Shown: positions 49,989 to 63,313, counted from the first letter of the stretch. The stretch: DNA of 64,000 nucleotides from Clonostachys chloroleuca (GCA_037952775.1 JBANAY010000003.1:26908001-26972000); one strand, 5' to 3'. The notes: generated by a model not told the origin, from the letters alone. Translations and numbers: made by a program.

Positions 49989-50696
49989 CTAAAGATTTGC
50001 AATCGCAGCGGGAAGGGATTCCATATCCTCCAAGAAAACGTCGAACTCGCCACGAACTTGCTCCATATCTTCCTCAATGTCGTCGGTCCATCGATGGATG
50101 TAGATAGTTTTCATTCCACAATTCTTTGCGCCTCGCAAGTCATATGCGTGGGCTGCTACTAAGACCACTTCATCAGGTCTCAGCTGGACAAGCTCCAATG
50201 CCTTTGTATACGCCTCTGGATTTGGCTTGTATACACCCAAGATTTGGCTAGAGAACAGCATATTGAACTTCAAGCCAGAAGATCGGGTTAGGTTCAGCTG
50301 GAGACGCGTTGTTCCATTGGCATGGACAAAAGTCTCGAGCCCAAGATCCTCCTGAATGCTTTGGATTGCCTTCGGTACCTCCGGCCAGGCTTGTTGCGAA
50401 TGCCACTCTTGGACCATGCGCTTCTTCTCATCCACCCCGAAATGCGGCTTGTAATGGTCGAATTTATCTAGAACGATGTCTAAAGCGCGTGCAAGCGTTA
50501 TATCGATATCTTCCGGCGTCAGATTCTGCTGGAGGCGATAGCTATTTTCGTTGAAGTATTGCTGACGCCATTGAAGAACGAGCTTTGAGGCGTCTTCCTT
50601 AGACAGTGAAGCCGGTGATGCGTCTACCGCACTCCTATGCCAATCTAAGCAAGTCCCCATAAAATCAAAAAAGACGGCTTTGACTTTTAGTGCCAT
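49989..50696 (-). CDS. HAD-family hydrolase, 2-haloacid dehalogenase type
   Basis: One exon, 235 residues. Motif I is FFDFMGTCLDW with nucleophile Asp11. Motif II is FVHANGTTR with Asn/Thr where Ser/Asn usually stands. Motif III is the Lys in GVYKPNPEAY. Motif IV is VLVAAHAYDLRGAKNCGM, with the acidic residue replaced in part by the HAYD arrangement typical of type II haloacid dehalogenases. Length and order match that group. In fungi these proteins are mostly uncharacterised; dehalogenation of 2-haloacids or a phosphatase role are both possible. No signal peptide. It is the last intact gene before the AT-rich block, and its 5' side is only about 150 bp from the composition change. Confidence 0.9.
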   Translation of the reverse strand: MALKVKAVFFDFMGTCLDWHRSAVDASPASLSKEDASKLVLQWRQQYFNENSYRLQQNLTPEDIDITLARALDIVLDKFDHYKPHFGVDEKKRMVQEWHSQQAWPEVPKAIQSIQEDLGLETFVHANGTTRLQLNLTRSSGLKFNMLFSSQILGVYKPNPEAYTKALELVQLRPDEVVLVAAHAYDLRGAKNCGMKTIYIHRWTDDIEEDMEQVRGEFDVFLEDMESLPAAIANL

Positions 50697-51577
50697 TGTG
50701 ATAGGGATAGGTGCATTAGTGATGTCTAAATGGTCTTAGGAGCCCCCGGGTATAACAACTTACGCCAGAGGGATCTCGCTATAGATATAGCTTCAATCCT
50801 GATTTATAAGCAATCGAGTGATTATAAACCCGACAGCGGTAAATGAGAGCAGGGTCTAATTTATCCTCTTAGGTATATATTACTATTGCCTGCTAGTAAA
50901 GTTTCCTTAGAGTATTTAAAGTAGCTTAATATTATAATAGTAGTTTAATAATTTATTATCTAGCTAAATAAACTATTAGAGATTTAAAATTTATTTTAAT
51001 ATAAATAAACTATTTATTAAATAATATAACTATATTATATAATATAACTATTTTTTTATTAGTTTTATATAATAATTAGATAACTTATACTAAATAGAGA
51101 TCTAGAGTAGATTAGAATATAACTAATTAGAGTATTATTCTAAATAGTATAATTAGATTATTATTAGCTATATAATATAAATTACTATTGCTAGAGTTTT
51201 TATAAGATTAATATTTATACCTAGGCTAAAAGTATAATATTTTAACTTTATCTTATAATATTAAAAGTTCAGATATAGACTATTAATTATATTCTTAAAA
51301 AATATATATTAAATTATATATTATCTAATCCTAGAATATACTCTTATTTATAATAAAACTAATAAAAAATTACTATTAATATATAAATATTATAGAGCTA
51401 GTTCTAATAAAAATATAAATAATATTATTAATAACTATTTAAAAGAGTATTTATATTATAGGAAGAAATATATATATATATATATATTAATATATTTACT
51501 TATAATAATTAAGTTAATATATATACTAAACAGGATCTAGAGTAGGTTAAGATTAAACTAATTAGAATATTATTCTA

Positions 51578-51960
51578 AGTAGTATAATTAGGTTATTATA
51601 TAGCTATATAATATAAATTACTATTAATATATAAGTATTATAGAACTAGTAATAATAGATTATTATAAATTTTATTCTAATATATAGATTATATATAGAA
51701 CTCTATATTTTTTAACTAATTATTTATAGATTATTAAGATTTTATAATAATTCTTATAATCTAGAAATATAGATTATTACTAAGCTTTAATAATTTATTA
51801 GTATATATATATATTTATTTTATTAGATAGAAATACTCTTTTAAATATTTATTAATAATATTATCTATATATCTATTATTACTAGCTCTATAATACTTCT
51901 ATATTAATAATAATTTATATTATATAATCTATAATAATCTAATTATACTCTTTTCTATTA
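51578..51960. repeat. Foldback-like inverted repeat
   Basis: The segment at about 51,578-51,660 reappears in reverse complement at about 51,865-51,955, with about 200 bp between. The same arm recurs elsewhere in direct orientation (about 51,070, 57,360 and 59,690). The pair could be a small foldback element or two insertions head to head. Confidence 0.45.
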
Positions 51961-52739
51961 GTTTTATTCTTAAGACTATATTTAATAGTTTAATTAATAT
52001 ATTATTTAAACTTTTCTTTTCTATTATTTATACTAATAACTATATTATCTAATTATATATTAAAATAAAGATATTAAAAACTAAATTATTTATAGTTTAT
52101 ATGAATACTTTTCTTTTTATTATTCTAAATAATCTTTCTATTATATTAGTATATTAGTATATTTCTATTATAAAGATTATAATAAGTATTTCTATTAGAT
52201 TTCTTTATTAGATTCTTCTTATTATATAGAGTATATATTATATAGTTAGTTATATTATAATATTTAGAGATTATTTATATAGTAGATTTATTATATTAGA
52301 ATTTATTATTAATAAGCTAAAGAGAAACTAGATATAGTAGAGAAGGAGTTAGAGTATATAAATACTAAAGTATAATATTTATATAAATAAAAGAAAATAT
52401 AGTTTAATAAGATAATATAAATAGTATTTTATAGTATTAATAGTATTAAAAAGTTAGAGTAAATAGAATATAAAAAGATAGAAAAAATAGTTTATAAAAT
52501 AATTTTTTCTTTAGAAATTATTTTTTTATTTAAATTTATATTTTTAAAAATTAAAATTAATTTAGTATTTCTTTAAAAAAAAACTATTTTTTTTTTTTAG
52601 TTTATTAAAATAAATATTTTTAAATCTAGTAATATTATTAAATAAATTTTTAATAGTTCTTTAGATATTTAATAAATTCTTAAGAATTATTTTTATTAAT
52701 ATTTTTCTTTTATTTAATAAAATAGAATATTTATTTATT

Positions 52740-53060
52740 TTAATATTAAAAGTAATTTTATTATTATAAATAGATTTTTAATTAATTAGAAAAATATACT
52801 ATAAATATAATTAGTAAATAATTATATTAAATTATTTTAAATAATTATAATTATTATTTTAAAAAAAATTATTAAAAATATTAAACTTTAAAAAAATTAG
52901 AATATTTATATTAAATATTATAATTATTTAAAATATTTAATAATTAATTAATTAATTATAATAAGCTTTAAATTAAAAAAAATAATAGTTATTATTATTA
53001 GATAATAAACTTTCTTTTTTAGAAATTATAATTATAATTAGATTATTTATATATCTAATT
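52740..53060 (+). repeat. Degenerate repeat family A, copy 1
   Basis: Matches 58,370-58,680 in direct orientation over about 310 bp with scattered differences, mainly transitions. Parts occur inverted at about 54,410-54,570 and 56,640-56,770. Confidence 0.6.
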
Positions 53061-53449
53061 TTAAAATATACTTTTATTTATAATAAAACTAATAAAAAAA
53101 AAATAAAAAAATAAAAACTTAAATAATAAATAGTTTAAATCTTAGAATTTAAAATATAAATATTTATTTCTCTATAATAATAAAAATATTTTTTATAATC
53201 TAATAGAGAAAGAACTATATATATTATTAATTTTATTATAAATAAAAATATATTTTAAGATTAAATAATATATAATCTAATATATTTTTTAAAGGGTTTT
53301 TACTATATTTAAAAAAATATTCTAAGATTAGATTATATATAACTAGATCTATATAATTTATTTTTAATTAAGTTTTAATCTATATCTAATTTTTAATTCT
53401 ATTTTTTTTATTCTTTTATTTATATAAATTAAAATTAAATAATAATATT

Positions 53450-54208
53450 TTAAAAGCTCTTTTTAGAGCTTACTAAATATATAATTTAGTTATAAACTTT
53501 AAAAAAGAATATTTATTATATTCTATAATTAATTATAATATCTCTTTAAACTTATTATTATTAATTACCTTTTATAATAATAATAATAAATATCTCTAAT
53601 ATTATTATCCCCTATAGCTAGAATCTGATTATTATAAGTAATTAGATTCTTATATATATAATTATTACTATTAATAATAATTATTAGAATCTCTTTTTAT
53701 ATATTAATTATTTAAATTTATAATCTATTATAAATTTATTTATAATAATAAAATTACTCTCTCTTATATAGATCTAGTAGTTATATTTACTAGGCTTATT
53801 ATTTTATTTAGTTACTAGTTAGTAGAAAAATATATAAATAATTTTAATCTTTATTATACTTATAAAGAACTATATAAATATTCCTTTAGTAATTAATAAT
53901 TATTATAATCTAAATTACTATATATAGTTCTAGTAGATAATATATTAATTTAATTTAATTTAAATTAGAATAATTTTTTAAATTTAAAGTTTATTTAGAT
54001 TAATTATATTAAATAAATAGAAAAGAATAAAATAAAATTAAAATATTAAAAAATTTATTAGATAGAGAAATTAAATTAAATAAGATTAATTAGATAGTAT
54101 TTAGAATTATAATAGATTAATTAATTATTATCTTAGAATATTTAAAGAAAATTATAATAATTAAGAAGTTACTATATATTAATTAAAAAACTAAATATAG
54201 TTTTATAT
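53450..54208 (+). repeat. Degenerate direct repeat B, copy 1 (about 760 bp)
   Basis: Nearly collinear with 58,865-59,632. Shared anchors include TATATAGATCTAGTAGTTATA against TATATAGATCTAGTAATTATA, and ACTATATATAGTTCTA in both. Differences are mostly C/T and G/A. Confidence 0.65.
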
Positions 54209-54219
54209 AATAATAATCT

Positions 54220-54560
54220 AATATATATTTTTTAAGAATATAATTAATAATTTATATTTAAATTTTTAATACTATAAAATAAAATTAAAATATTATATTT
54301 TTAATCTAGATATAAATATTAATCTTATAAAAACTCTAGTAATAGGAGGTATTTATATAGTATAGCTAGATATATAAATACTCTAGTTATAATTATAATC
54401 TCTAAGAGGGGAAATTTATTATTTAATAATAATTATTATTTTTCCTTTCTAATTTAAAACTTATTATAATTAATTATTTAATTATATTCTTACTATTAAT
54501 TATTTAATTAATTAATTATTAAATATCTTAAATAATTATAATATTTAATATAAATATTCT
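54220..54560 (+). repeat. Degenerate repeat C, copy 1
   Basis: Collinear with 56,430-56,770. The piece around GCTAGATATATAAATA and TCTAGATATA-A-TATTAAT also occurs inverted at about 51,185-51,300 and 58,665-58,800. Such ends in both orientations are what several insertions of one element would leave. Confidence 0.6.
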
Positions 54561-54879
54561 AATCTTTTAAAATAGATTAAAAATTTTATCTAGTATTATT
54601 ACTATATAATATTCTATTAATTAATCTAAATACTATCTAAAGATCTTTATTATTTTTTTAATATTTAAACTCTATTTAATATAAATAATAAATTTTATAA
54701 TTAAACTATTATTTATATTTATAAAGAATAATACTTTTAAAAAACTAAATTTTAAAAAATATAATACTCTATTTATAATTATTTATAAATTATTAAGAAA
54801 ATATACTTTAATATTAAAATATAATAAATATATAATAGAAAATTAAACTATTAATATATTAAAATTCTAATTACTAGCT

Positions 54880-56340
54880 AACTAGGAATTACTAAAGATT
54901 ATTATATTAAACTAAAATAGAAAATAAATAAAAAACTTTTAATAAATAATATTTAGAATATTTTAAATAAGATTAATATAAATAATTTTCTAATATTTAC
55001 TAGAGAATAATTAATTAAAATTAATAAATTAGATTATTAAAATAGTAATATATTATAGCTTCTTAGTTAATTTAGATACTTATTAATTATTAATACTTCT
55101 AGCTATTTAGTTATTTTTAAATAATACTTTTATTATAATATTTAACTCTATACTAAATAAGATTATAATAAATTTTAATTATTTTTAAAAAGATTTTTAA
55201 ATAAATCTTTAGAATTTAGAATAAATAATATAAAACTAAATATAATATTAATAAGCTTTAATATACTCTAAGATAAAGAACTATAGCCTCTAGAATATAT
55301 ATAAGTTCTATAGAGCTAGAAGTTATAGAAAAATATAAATACTATAATTATAATAAAATTAGATATATCTTATTATAATATCTAAAGCTAAAAAAATAGA
55401 AGTAAAAAAATTAAAAATCTACTAAAAAAGATAAAAGATAATTAAATATAATTAGAAAAATTAAAATTAAGATTCTTAGAATAATTAAGAAAATTATTTA
55501 GAAAGTAAATTCTATAATTATTATAGTTTCTAAACTTTCTATATTATTTATTTTAATTTTTAAAAAAATATTAGAACTAGAAGAATATTAGAATTATAAA
55601 ATATTTAAAAAAACTAATAATAACTTTTATAGATCTTTTAAGAATTTAAAAAAAAATATAAATAAAGAGAATAAGTTATAGAATTTAGATTATTTACTAA
55701 GTATAAATACTTATTTCTTTATAATAATAGAATTATTCTTTATAATCTAATAAAGAAAGAACTATATATATTTACTAGGATAGAAATAAAAATTAAAAAT
55801 AAGCTTTATATCTATTACTAAAAGAAAATATAAGAATAAAATCTAAATTAAAAATTAGAATTAGTAATTTATAATAAAAAAACTATTAATATTATCTAGA
55901 ATAATAATAATAGATATAATATATTAACTTATATAAAAACTATAGAAATATAGAATTATTTAGTAGAATTATATATAACTTATTATAATATATAGTATAA
56001 AATATATTAGAAAAATAAAATAATAAATAACTTTTTTCTATTTCTAAGAAAATCTATTAAGTATAAAGTAATATAAATATAATACTTTATATACTAATAG
56101 TATAAAATAAGATTATATACTATTTTTAAGGAAAACCTAGAGAAATACCCTATAAAATATATATATAAAGAACTACTAATAGAAGTTTACTAAGAATAAA
56201 AATATAAGATCTATAGAGATAATAAGATTAAATAAAGATTAAAAAGAATTAGTTTATAGTATTTATTAATTATAGAGTATAAGAAAATTATATCTTATTA
56301 ATAGTAATTAACTAATTCTACTTACTATAAAGAAAGAAGG
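54880..56340 (+). pseudogene. Ghost of a retroelement gag-pol region
   Basis: No open frame remains. At 55,340-55,381 the plus strand keeps the spacing of a CCHC zinc knuckle (CX2CX4HX4C) in which each expected Cys or His codon is one C-to-T or G-to-A step away: TAC, TAT, TAT, TAT. Basic codons surround it, as in gag nucleocapsid regions. The neighbouring 0.5 kb upstream and 1 kb downstream are single-copy in the window and may be the rest of gag and pol; this extent is a guess. Confidence 0.4.
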
Positions 56341-56429
56341 AAAAAACCTATATAATTATTAATATTAAAAATTAAAAATTTAAATATATTTTTTTATTAG
56401 TTTTATTATAAATAAGAGTATATTCTAAG

Positions 56430-56770
56430 ATTAGATAATATATAATATAGTATATATTTTTAAAAAATATAATTAATAGTTTATATCTAAACCTTTAATA
56501 TTATAAAATAAAGTTAAAATATTATACTTTTAGTCTAGATATAGCTATTAATTTTATAAAAACTCTAATAATAAGAGATATTTATATAATATAGCTAGAT
56601 ATATAAATATCCTAGTTATAATTATAATCTCTAAAAGGGAAAGCTTATTATCTAATAATAATAATTATTTTTTCTTTTTAATTTAAAACTTATTATAATT
56701 AATTAATTAATTACTAAATACTTTAAATAGTTATAATATTTAATATAAATATTTTAATTTTTTAAAGTTT
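56430..56770 (+). repeat. Degenerate repeat C, copy 2
   Basis: Second direct copy of the 54,220-54,560 segment. Together the two copies bracket the retroelement ghost, so they may be its long terminal repeats. Confidence 0.55.
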
Positions 56771-57154
56771 AATTAATATACCTAATAAAACTCTTAAAAT
56801 AATAATAAAAATTATCTAGGATAATCTAATATAGTTATTTACTAAATATATTTATAATATATCTTTCTAATTAGTTAAAGATCTACTTATAGTAATAAAA
56901 TTACTTTTAATATTATAAATCTAATAGCTATATTTACTTAGTTTATTATTTTATATAGTTTACTATTTATAATTATTATTATAAAAACTTATAAAGAATT
57001 AAAATAACTTTAAATAAATACTATATCTTAAAAATAATTACTCTTTTATATAAATCTACTATATATTTATAATTATAAAATATTTTTTAATAAAAATAAT
57101 ATAGATTTAATATTAATTTAATATCTATTTATATATAGTTAGTTATACTATATA

Positions 57155-57187
<33 letters not shown>

Positions 57188-57324
57188 AGATAGAGTAAAT
57201 ATAATAGATTACTAATTAAGATTAAAATTAATAGGATTTATAATAGTTATTATATCTTTTTATTATTATATAATAATTAAAATAAGATAATTAGCTAAAT
57301 AAGAGTTATTAATATATAATAATT

Positions 57325-57517
57325 AGATAATTTATATTAGATAGAGATCTAGAATAAATTAAAATTAAACTAATTAGAGTATTATTCTAAATAGTATAAT
57401 TAGATTATTTTAAGCTATATAATAGAAATTATTATTAATATATAAGTATTATAAAGCTAGTTCTAATAGATATATAGATAATATTATTAATAACTATCTA
57501 AAAGAGTATTTCTAGTT

Positions 57518-57552
<35 letters not shown>

Positions 57553-57850
57553 GGAATTATTAGTTCTTAGTAATAATCTAGATTTAAGAATTATAAGAAT
57601 TATTATAAGATTTAAATAATCTAGTTATAATTAGAGAAAAAAAGTAGAGTTTATATATAATAATATATATTAGTTAAATTTATAATATAATATAATATTC
57701 TCTTTCTATTAATCTTATTTCTAAAACTATTTTATTATATTATATTATTTATTATATATATTTTATTCTATATTTATTTTATATAGTAATTACTTATTAA
57801 TAAAATATCTAGCTATATATTAAAATAAAAAAAATTAGAATTAATATATA
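57325..57850 (+). repeat. Degenerate direct repeat D, copy 1
   Basis: Matches 59,650-60,215 in direct orientation, both at its start (TAATTAGATAATTTATA) and at its end (CTATTTTATTATA, TTATTTTATATAGTAATTACTTATTA). A (TA)n tract at about 57,523-57,550 lies inside. Parts recur near 51,505-52,070. Confidence 0.55.
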
Positions 57851-58369
57851 ATTATATTTTATTTATTATATAGTATAACTAATTATATATAAATAGATAT
57901 TAGATTAATATTAAATCTATATTCTTTCTAATAAAAATATTCTATAGTTATAAATATATATTATATTTATAAAGATAAAATAGCTAATTAATAATCTTAA
58001 ATAACTAACTTTTTTTATTTCTAAATATATATAATTTTAAATTTAAAATAAAATAAACTCTAATATATTCTAATTTAATATAAATAATATTCTAATTTAA
58101 ATATAATTAAAAAAAATATAAAGTTTAAATAATTAATTTTTTAAAACTATCTTTATTCTAATTATTTTAATATAATATATAATATATTAAAACTATAAAT
58201 TATATATTAGATTATAATAAATCTATATAAAAGAATAATTATTTTTAAAATATAATATTTATTTAAATTTATTTTAATTCTCTATAAATATTTATAATAA
58301 TAATTATAGATAGTAGATTATATAATAAAATAATAAATTAAATAAATATAATTATAAGATCTATAATAT

Positions 58370-58680
58370 TAAGAGTAGTTTTATTATTATAAATAAACTT
58401 TTAATTAATTAGAAAAATATATTATAAATATAATTAATAAATAGTTATATTAGATTATTTTAAATAATAATAATTATTATTTTTAAAAGTTTTATTAGAA
58501 ATATTAATTAGATTTTAAAAAATTAGAATATTTATATTAAATATTATAATTATTTAAAATATCTTATAATTAATTATAATAAGCTTTAAATTAAAATTTT
58601 TTTTTATTATTATTAAATAATAAATTTTTTCTTTTAAAAACTATAGTTATAACTAGATTATTTATATATTTAGTTATATA
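58370..58680 (+). repeat. Degenerate repeat family A, copy 2
   Basis: Direct copy of 52,740-53,060. It is followed by repeat B copy 2 in the same order as copy 1, so A and B probably belong to one element. Confidence 0.6.
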
Positions 58681-58864
58681 AATATCTCTTATTATTAGAG
58701 TTTTAATAAGATTAATATCTATATCTAGACTAAAAGTATAATATTTTAATTTTATTTTATAATATTAAAAATTTAAATATAAACTACTAATTATATTTTT
58801 ATTTATAATAAACTTAATAAAAAAATTATTATATTTAAAAATTAGATTAAAATATAATAATAAT

Positions 58865-59632
58865 ATCTTTAAAAACTCTAAAAAGAGTTTATTAAATATA
58901 TAATTTAATTATAAACTCTAAAGAGAAAGAAATATCTACTATTATATTTTATAATTAACTATATCTCTCTAAGCTTATTATTAACTACCTTTTATAATAA
59001 TAATAATAAATATTTTTAATATTATTATTCTCTATAACTAGAACTTAGTTATTATAAATAACTAGATCTTAGTATATATAATTATTATTAATAATAATAA
59101 TTATTAAAAAATTTTATTATATATTAATTATTTAAGTTTATAATCTATTATAGATTTATTTATAATAATAAAATTATTCTCTTTTATATAGATCTAGTAA
59201 TTATATTTATTAAGTTTATTACTCTATCTAATAACTAATTATTAGAAAAATATATAGATAATTTTAATCTTTATTATACTTATAAAGAAGTATATAAATA
59301 TTCTTCTAATATTTAATAATTATTATAATCTAAATTACTATATATAGTTCTAATAGATAATATATTAGATTAAATTAATTTAAATTCAAATAGCTTTTTA
59401 AATTTAAAATTTATTTAGATTAATTATATTAGATAAATGGAAGAGAATAAAATTAAATTAAAATATTAAAAAGTTTATTAGATAGAGAAATTAAATAAAA
59501 TAAAATTAATTAAATAGTATTTAAAATTATAGTAAATTAATTAATTATTATTTTAGAATATTTGAAGAAAAATATAATAACTAATTTTAAAGTTATAATA
59601 TACTAATTAAAAGACTAAATATAATTTATATA
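58865..59632 (+). repeat. Degenerate direct repeat B, copy 2
   Basis: Second copy of 53,450-54,208, lying about 5.4 kb downstream. Confidence 0.65.
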
Positions 59633-59649
59633 ATAAGTTTTAAAATTAT

Positions 59650-60215
59650 AATAATTAGATAATTTATACTAGATAAAGGTCTAGAGTAGATTAGAATATA
59701 ATTAATTAGAGTATTATTCTAAATAATATAATTAGATTATTATTCTAAATAATATAATTAGATTATTATTTTAATTATATAAGATAAGTTATTATTAATA
59801 TATAAGGATTATAGAGCTAGTTCTAATAGAGATATAGATAATATTATTAATAGCTATCTAAAGAAGTATTATACTATAGAAATATATATATATATATATA
59901 TTAATATATTTATTAAGACTTTATTTTTTTTATCTAGATTTTATTTTACTAAAATAAAATTATTCCTATTAGTTTTTAAAATAAATTAGTACTATCTATC
60001 TAATATATAACTTTCTATAGTCTAGAGATAATCTTTATTTATAATATTATACTCTTTCCTTATTAGTTTTATCTCTAAAGCTATTTTATTATACTATACT
60101 ATTATTATATATATATTTAATCTTATATTTATTTTATATAATAATTACTTATTATTAAAATATCTAATTATATTTTAATATATAAAAAATCTAAATTAGT
60201 ATATAATAATATCTA
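59650..60215 (+). repeat. Degenerate direct repeat D, copy 2
   Basis: Second copy of 57,325-57,850. It contains a local tandem duplication of about 26 bp at about 59,710-59,770. Confidence 0.55.
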
Positions 60216-60664
60216 AAAGTTAGAGTTTATTTAATTCTAAGGTTTTAAAATTATTCTATATATTTATTATATAAATTACTTATATTTTTATCTAATAATT
60301 CTTTTAATTAATTATTATATAACTTATTATAATTTTAGTTATTTATATAATAGTTCCTAGAGTTTAATATTATTAAGTAAGTTAAATACTTTTATTTCTT
60401 AGTTCTATTTTTATTAAGATTTACTCTATAGACTATAGAGTAGATTAAGATTACCCTATATTAGTTAATAAAATAATATATAATTAGTATAGGGTAAGGA
60501 GAAATAAAATAACTAACTTAGGGTTTTCTAAAGCTGGAAGCCTTCTAAAGCTACTAGTCTAACTTATTATAGCTACCTATTAGAGTAATTATATTAGCAG
60601 TTATAACTGCTATAATAGCTACTATAATATCTATACTAGTAATTCTATATTATACTAAAGTAGC

Positions 60665-60840
60665 TATATTAGCAGACTTTATATCTACTATAATACTTAT
60701 ATTAGTAGATCTTATATCTACTATATAAGAACCTTAGTACTTAGTTTAGTAAACCTTATAATTATTATAATAACTATATTAGTAGATTTTATATCTACTA
60801 TAGTATCTATATTAATAGTCTTATATCCCTCTGTATAAGA
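60665..60840. repeat. 33-bp imperfect repeat array
   Basis: The unit TATATTAGTAGATCTTATAT and variants starts at 60665, 60698, 60775 and 60808, that is, two tandem pairs with a 33-bp period. A 33-bp period is 11 codons, so it may be a decayed coding repeat. Confidence 0.55.
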
Positions 60841-61197
60841 ACCTTATAGTAATTATAAGCCTATATTATAGAAGGTAATATATTATCTTCAGAGCTCTTA
60901 TAGTCTAAAAATACCTATAAGTATAGGGCTTCCTCCCTACTAGATAGAGATTCTATAAGTTATTAATATACTTTTTTAGCTACCCTATAGTCTATCTTTC
61001 TTAGCTACTCTATAGTTAATAGAGCTTTATTTTCTCTCTTAGAGTCTATATCTTCTACTATATCTTTTTAAATAATCCCTCTCTAGTATTTCTAAGCCTA
61101 CCTTATAGGCTTTACCTACTCTAGACCTAGCTTACCCTATAGCTAGTTTACCCTATACTAGAGACTTTAATCTTTTAAAAATTCTATTAATTTTTTA

Positions 61198-63311
61198 TCT
61201 CTTTAAAGCAGCAGGAGCAGCAGTTTATATACAATAGAGGTATAGCAGGGGTCTGATAAGGGTCTGATTAGCTTAAAAACCTACTGCTAACAGGTATATC
61301 TATTCCTATACTAATTTAGCTTATAATAGAAGTCCTAACAAGCTTAATAATTATAAATAGCTATATTATATATTTTATAATCTGACCTTATCTGTATTAG
61401 CCGCCTATTATAACTATACTCTTACAGCGGCTTTTAGCCAGCCTTACTGATCCAGATACCTTAGTAGCCTTTACAGAGGCTGCTCTTACCTTATAAGATA
61501 TATTTATACTGTAAACTAGGTGTATTTATATCCCCAGCTCAGTATAGTTTCTATAGGCCTACTTTATACCTATACTCTTATAGGAGATTACTATAAACCT
61601 ACTCCTACTACTTATATAAAGTCCAGAGCAGCTTCTAATTTAGCTAGCTATTCTTCTATAGTAAGAAGGTATTTATAAGAGTAATCTTAAGAAGGAAGCC
61701 CTATACTAATACCTACTAAGAGCTCTTATAAGTATAGTATTCTAATCCCTTTTACTACTATAGCTAATTATCTCTATCTATAGCTTCTATATAATTATTC
61801 TAATTAGTAGCTATAGATAGAACTCGGATCTCTTTTACTAATTTAGTACTAAAGAAATACTTAATAGCCTATACTCAGATATATATTATTATTAGCTACT
61901 TCTAGATATATATTATAAACTCTATATTCTTATAGACTATAGAAAGTAGTAGTATAAATATATTATTCTTTTAAGTAATTTAATTAATTTAAAAAGCTAT
62001 TAGTAGGGGATTTCCTATATAATTTCTTTCTAGCTTAATTAATCTTATTATTTAGTATTAGAACTATTTCTATCTGATCCTAATACTAATATAGCTTACT
62101 ATTTATATTAGCCTTCTTTAGCTATATAAGATCTTTAAAAATACTATTATTAATATAGTAAGTACTAGTTACTCTAATATTTAATATTTATAGAATAATA
62201 AAGAGATTAAGACTTAAGAAGAGATTATTTAAAAAGATATAATATATAGCTAGTAGTAGCTATTTTACTAGGTTAATTACTATAGCCTATATTAGGTTAA
62301 AGCTATATTTATTATCCCTCTTCCTCTTTCTTATTTAAGGCTTATTATTACTAATAGAGTTAAATATCTTACTAGATAGATATAGTAGCTACTAAAAGAA
62401 ATAGCTAGCTTTAGCTATAGCTCAGATTTTAAACCCTTTAGATATAGGTTTAAAAGGAATAATAATCTTCTTAAGGGTTCTTCTTTTAAAGTACTGGATA
62501 TACTTATCTATAGTTATATTTATACCTGGGGTTTAGTATTAAAAAGAAGTTACTTATATAGCCTCTAACTATTTAAGAATTTAAGTAAAAGAGCTATTAT
62601 AAAAGCCCCTCAGATTATAAGGTTAAAAGATATAATATAGCTGTTTAAAAGTCTTATAGCTTATAAACCTTATAAATAAGTAGATTAGCTTTATAAGCCC
62701 TAGCTTAGATATACCCTAATAGTTTTGTATATACTTTTTATAATAATTTCCTATATAAATTAAGATCCTAATTAATATATATACCCTATATAAGGAGATA
62801 TACTAGTAATTATACCTATTAGCTATATATATATAGCTGTAAGAGCTACTTCTAAAAGCTCTCTTTAAATCTAGCTTAATTACCTACCTTATTAGCTAGC
62901 AGCCTGTAATTTATATAGCTAGCCTATAAATTTGCTTATAATTTATATATAAATTCCTAGAAAAGTAATAAGGGTATTAAAGGCAGCTCTTTAATCTGTA
63001 GTTTACGAATAGGTTTAATAGGGAAGGGGTTAAAATATATACTGTATTTTAATATAGCCTTCTTTATCAGGCAATAGGTATAGTTAATAGGCTGCTTATA
63101 CTCGGCTTTATTAACCCGTATATATAATTTAATATCTTCAGAAACCTTATAAATTATAGCTACAGCTAGATCGGGAGCCGGAGGAATACTTACTATAGTA
63201 ATTTATATAGGGAAGGTTCTTAGGCTGCTATATATACCTCAAAGTCACAGTTTAAGGCTTTTAATAAAAGTAGGAAGATACCTAACTGCTGCTCCTGCTG
63301 CTTTAAAGAGA
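61198..63311. mobile_element. 2.1-kb TIR element with TA target duplication (Tc1/mariner-pogo-like), decayed
   Basis: Perfect 28-bp terminal inverted repeats at 61198-61225 and 63284-63311. The left one begins TCTCTTTAAAGCAGCAGG. Both are flanked outside by TA (61196-61197 and 63312-63313), the target duplication of the Tc1/mariner superfamily. The length fits fungal pogo/Fot1-type elements. The interior is less AT-rich than its surroundings but has stops in every frame, and I could not identify transposase motifs. Identical ends against a decayed interior suggest it is younger than the DNA around it. A non-autonomous element is possible. Confidence 0.75.
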
Positions 63312-63313
63312 TA

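Larger units (their letters stand above)
50840..61197. other. AT-rich, RIP-like repeat block
   Basis: From about 50,840 the sequence switches abruptly to A/T with few C or G, almost no CpG and abundant TpA, and stays so for about 10 kb. Every frame on both strands is full of stops. It is not simple-sequence DNA: many segments occur two to four times in direct and inverted orientation (listed separately), as expected for transposon copies hit by repeat-induced point mutation. From about 60,460 the G/C content rises somewhat. Confidence 0.85.

Noticed and set aside
57523..57550. (TA)n tract as an origin or regulatory site
   Set aside because: Simple (TA)n tracts occur several times in the AT-rich block and inside repeat copies; nothing marks this one out.
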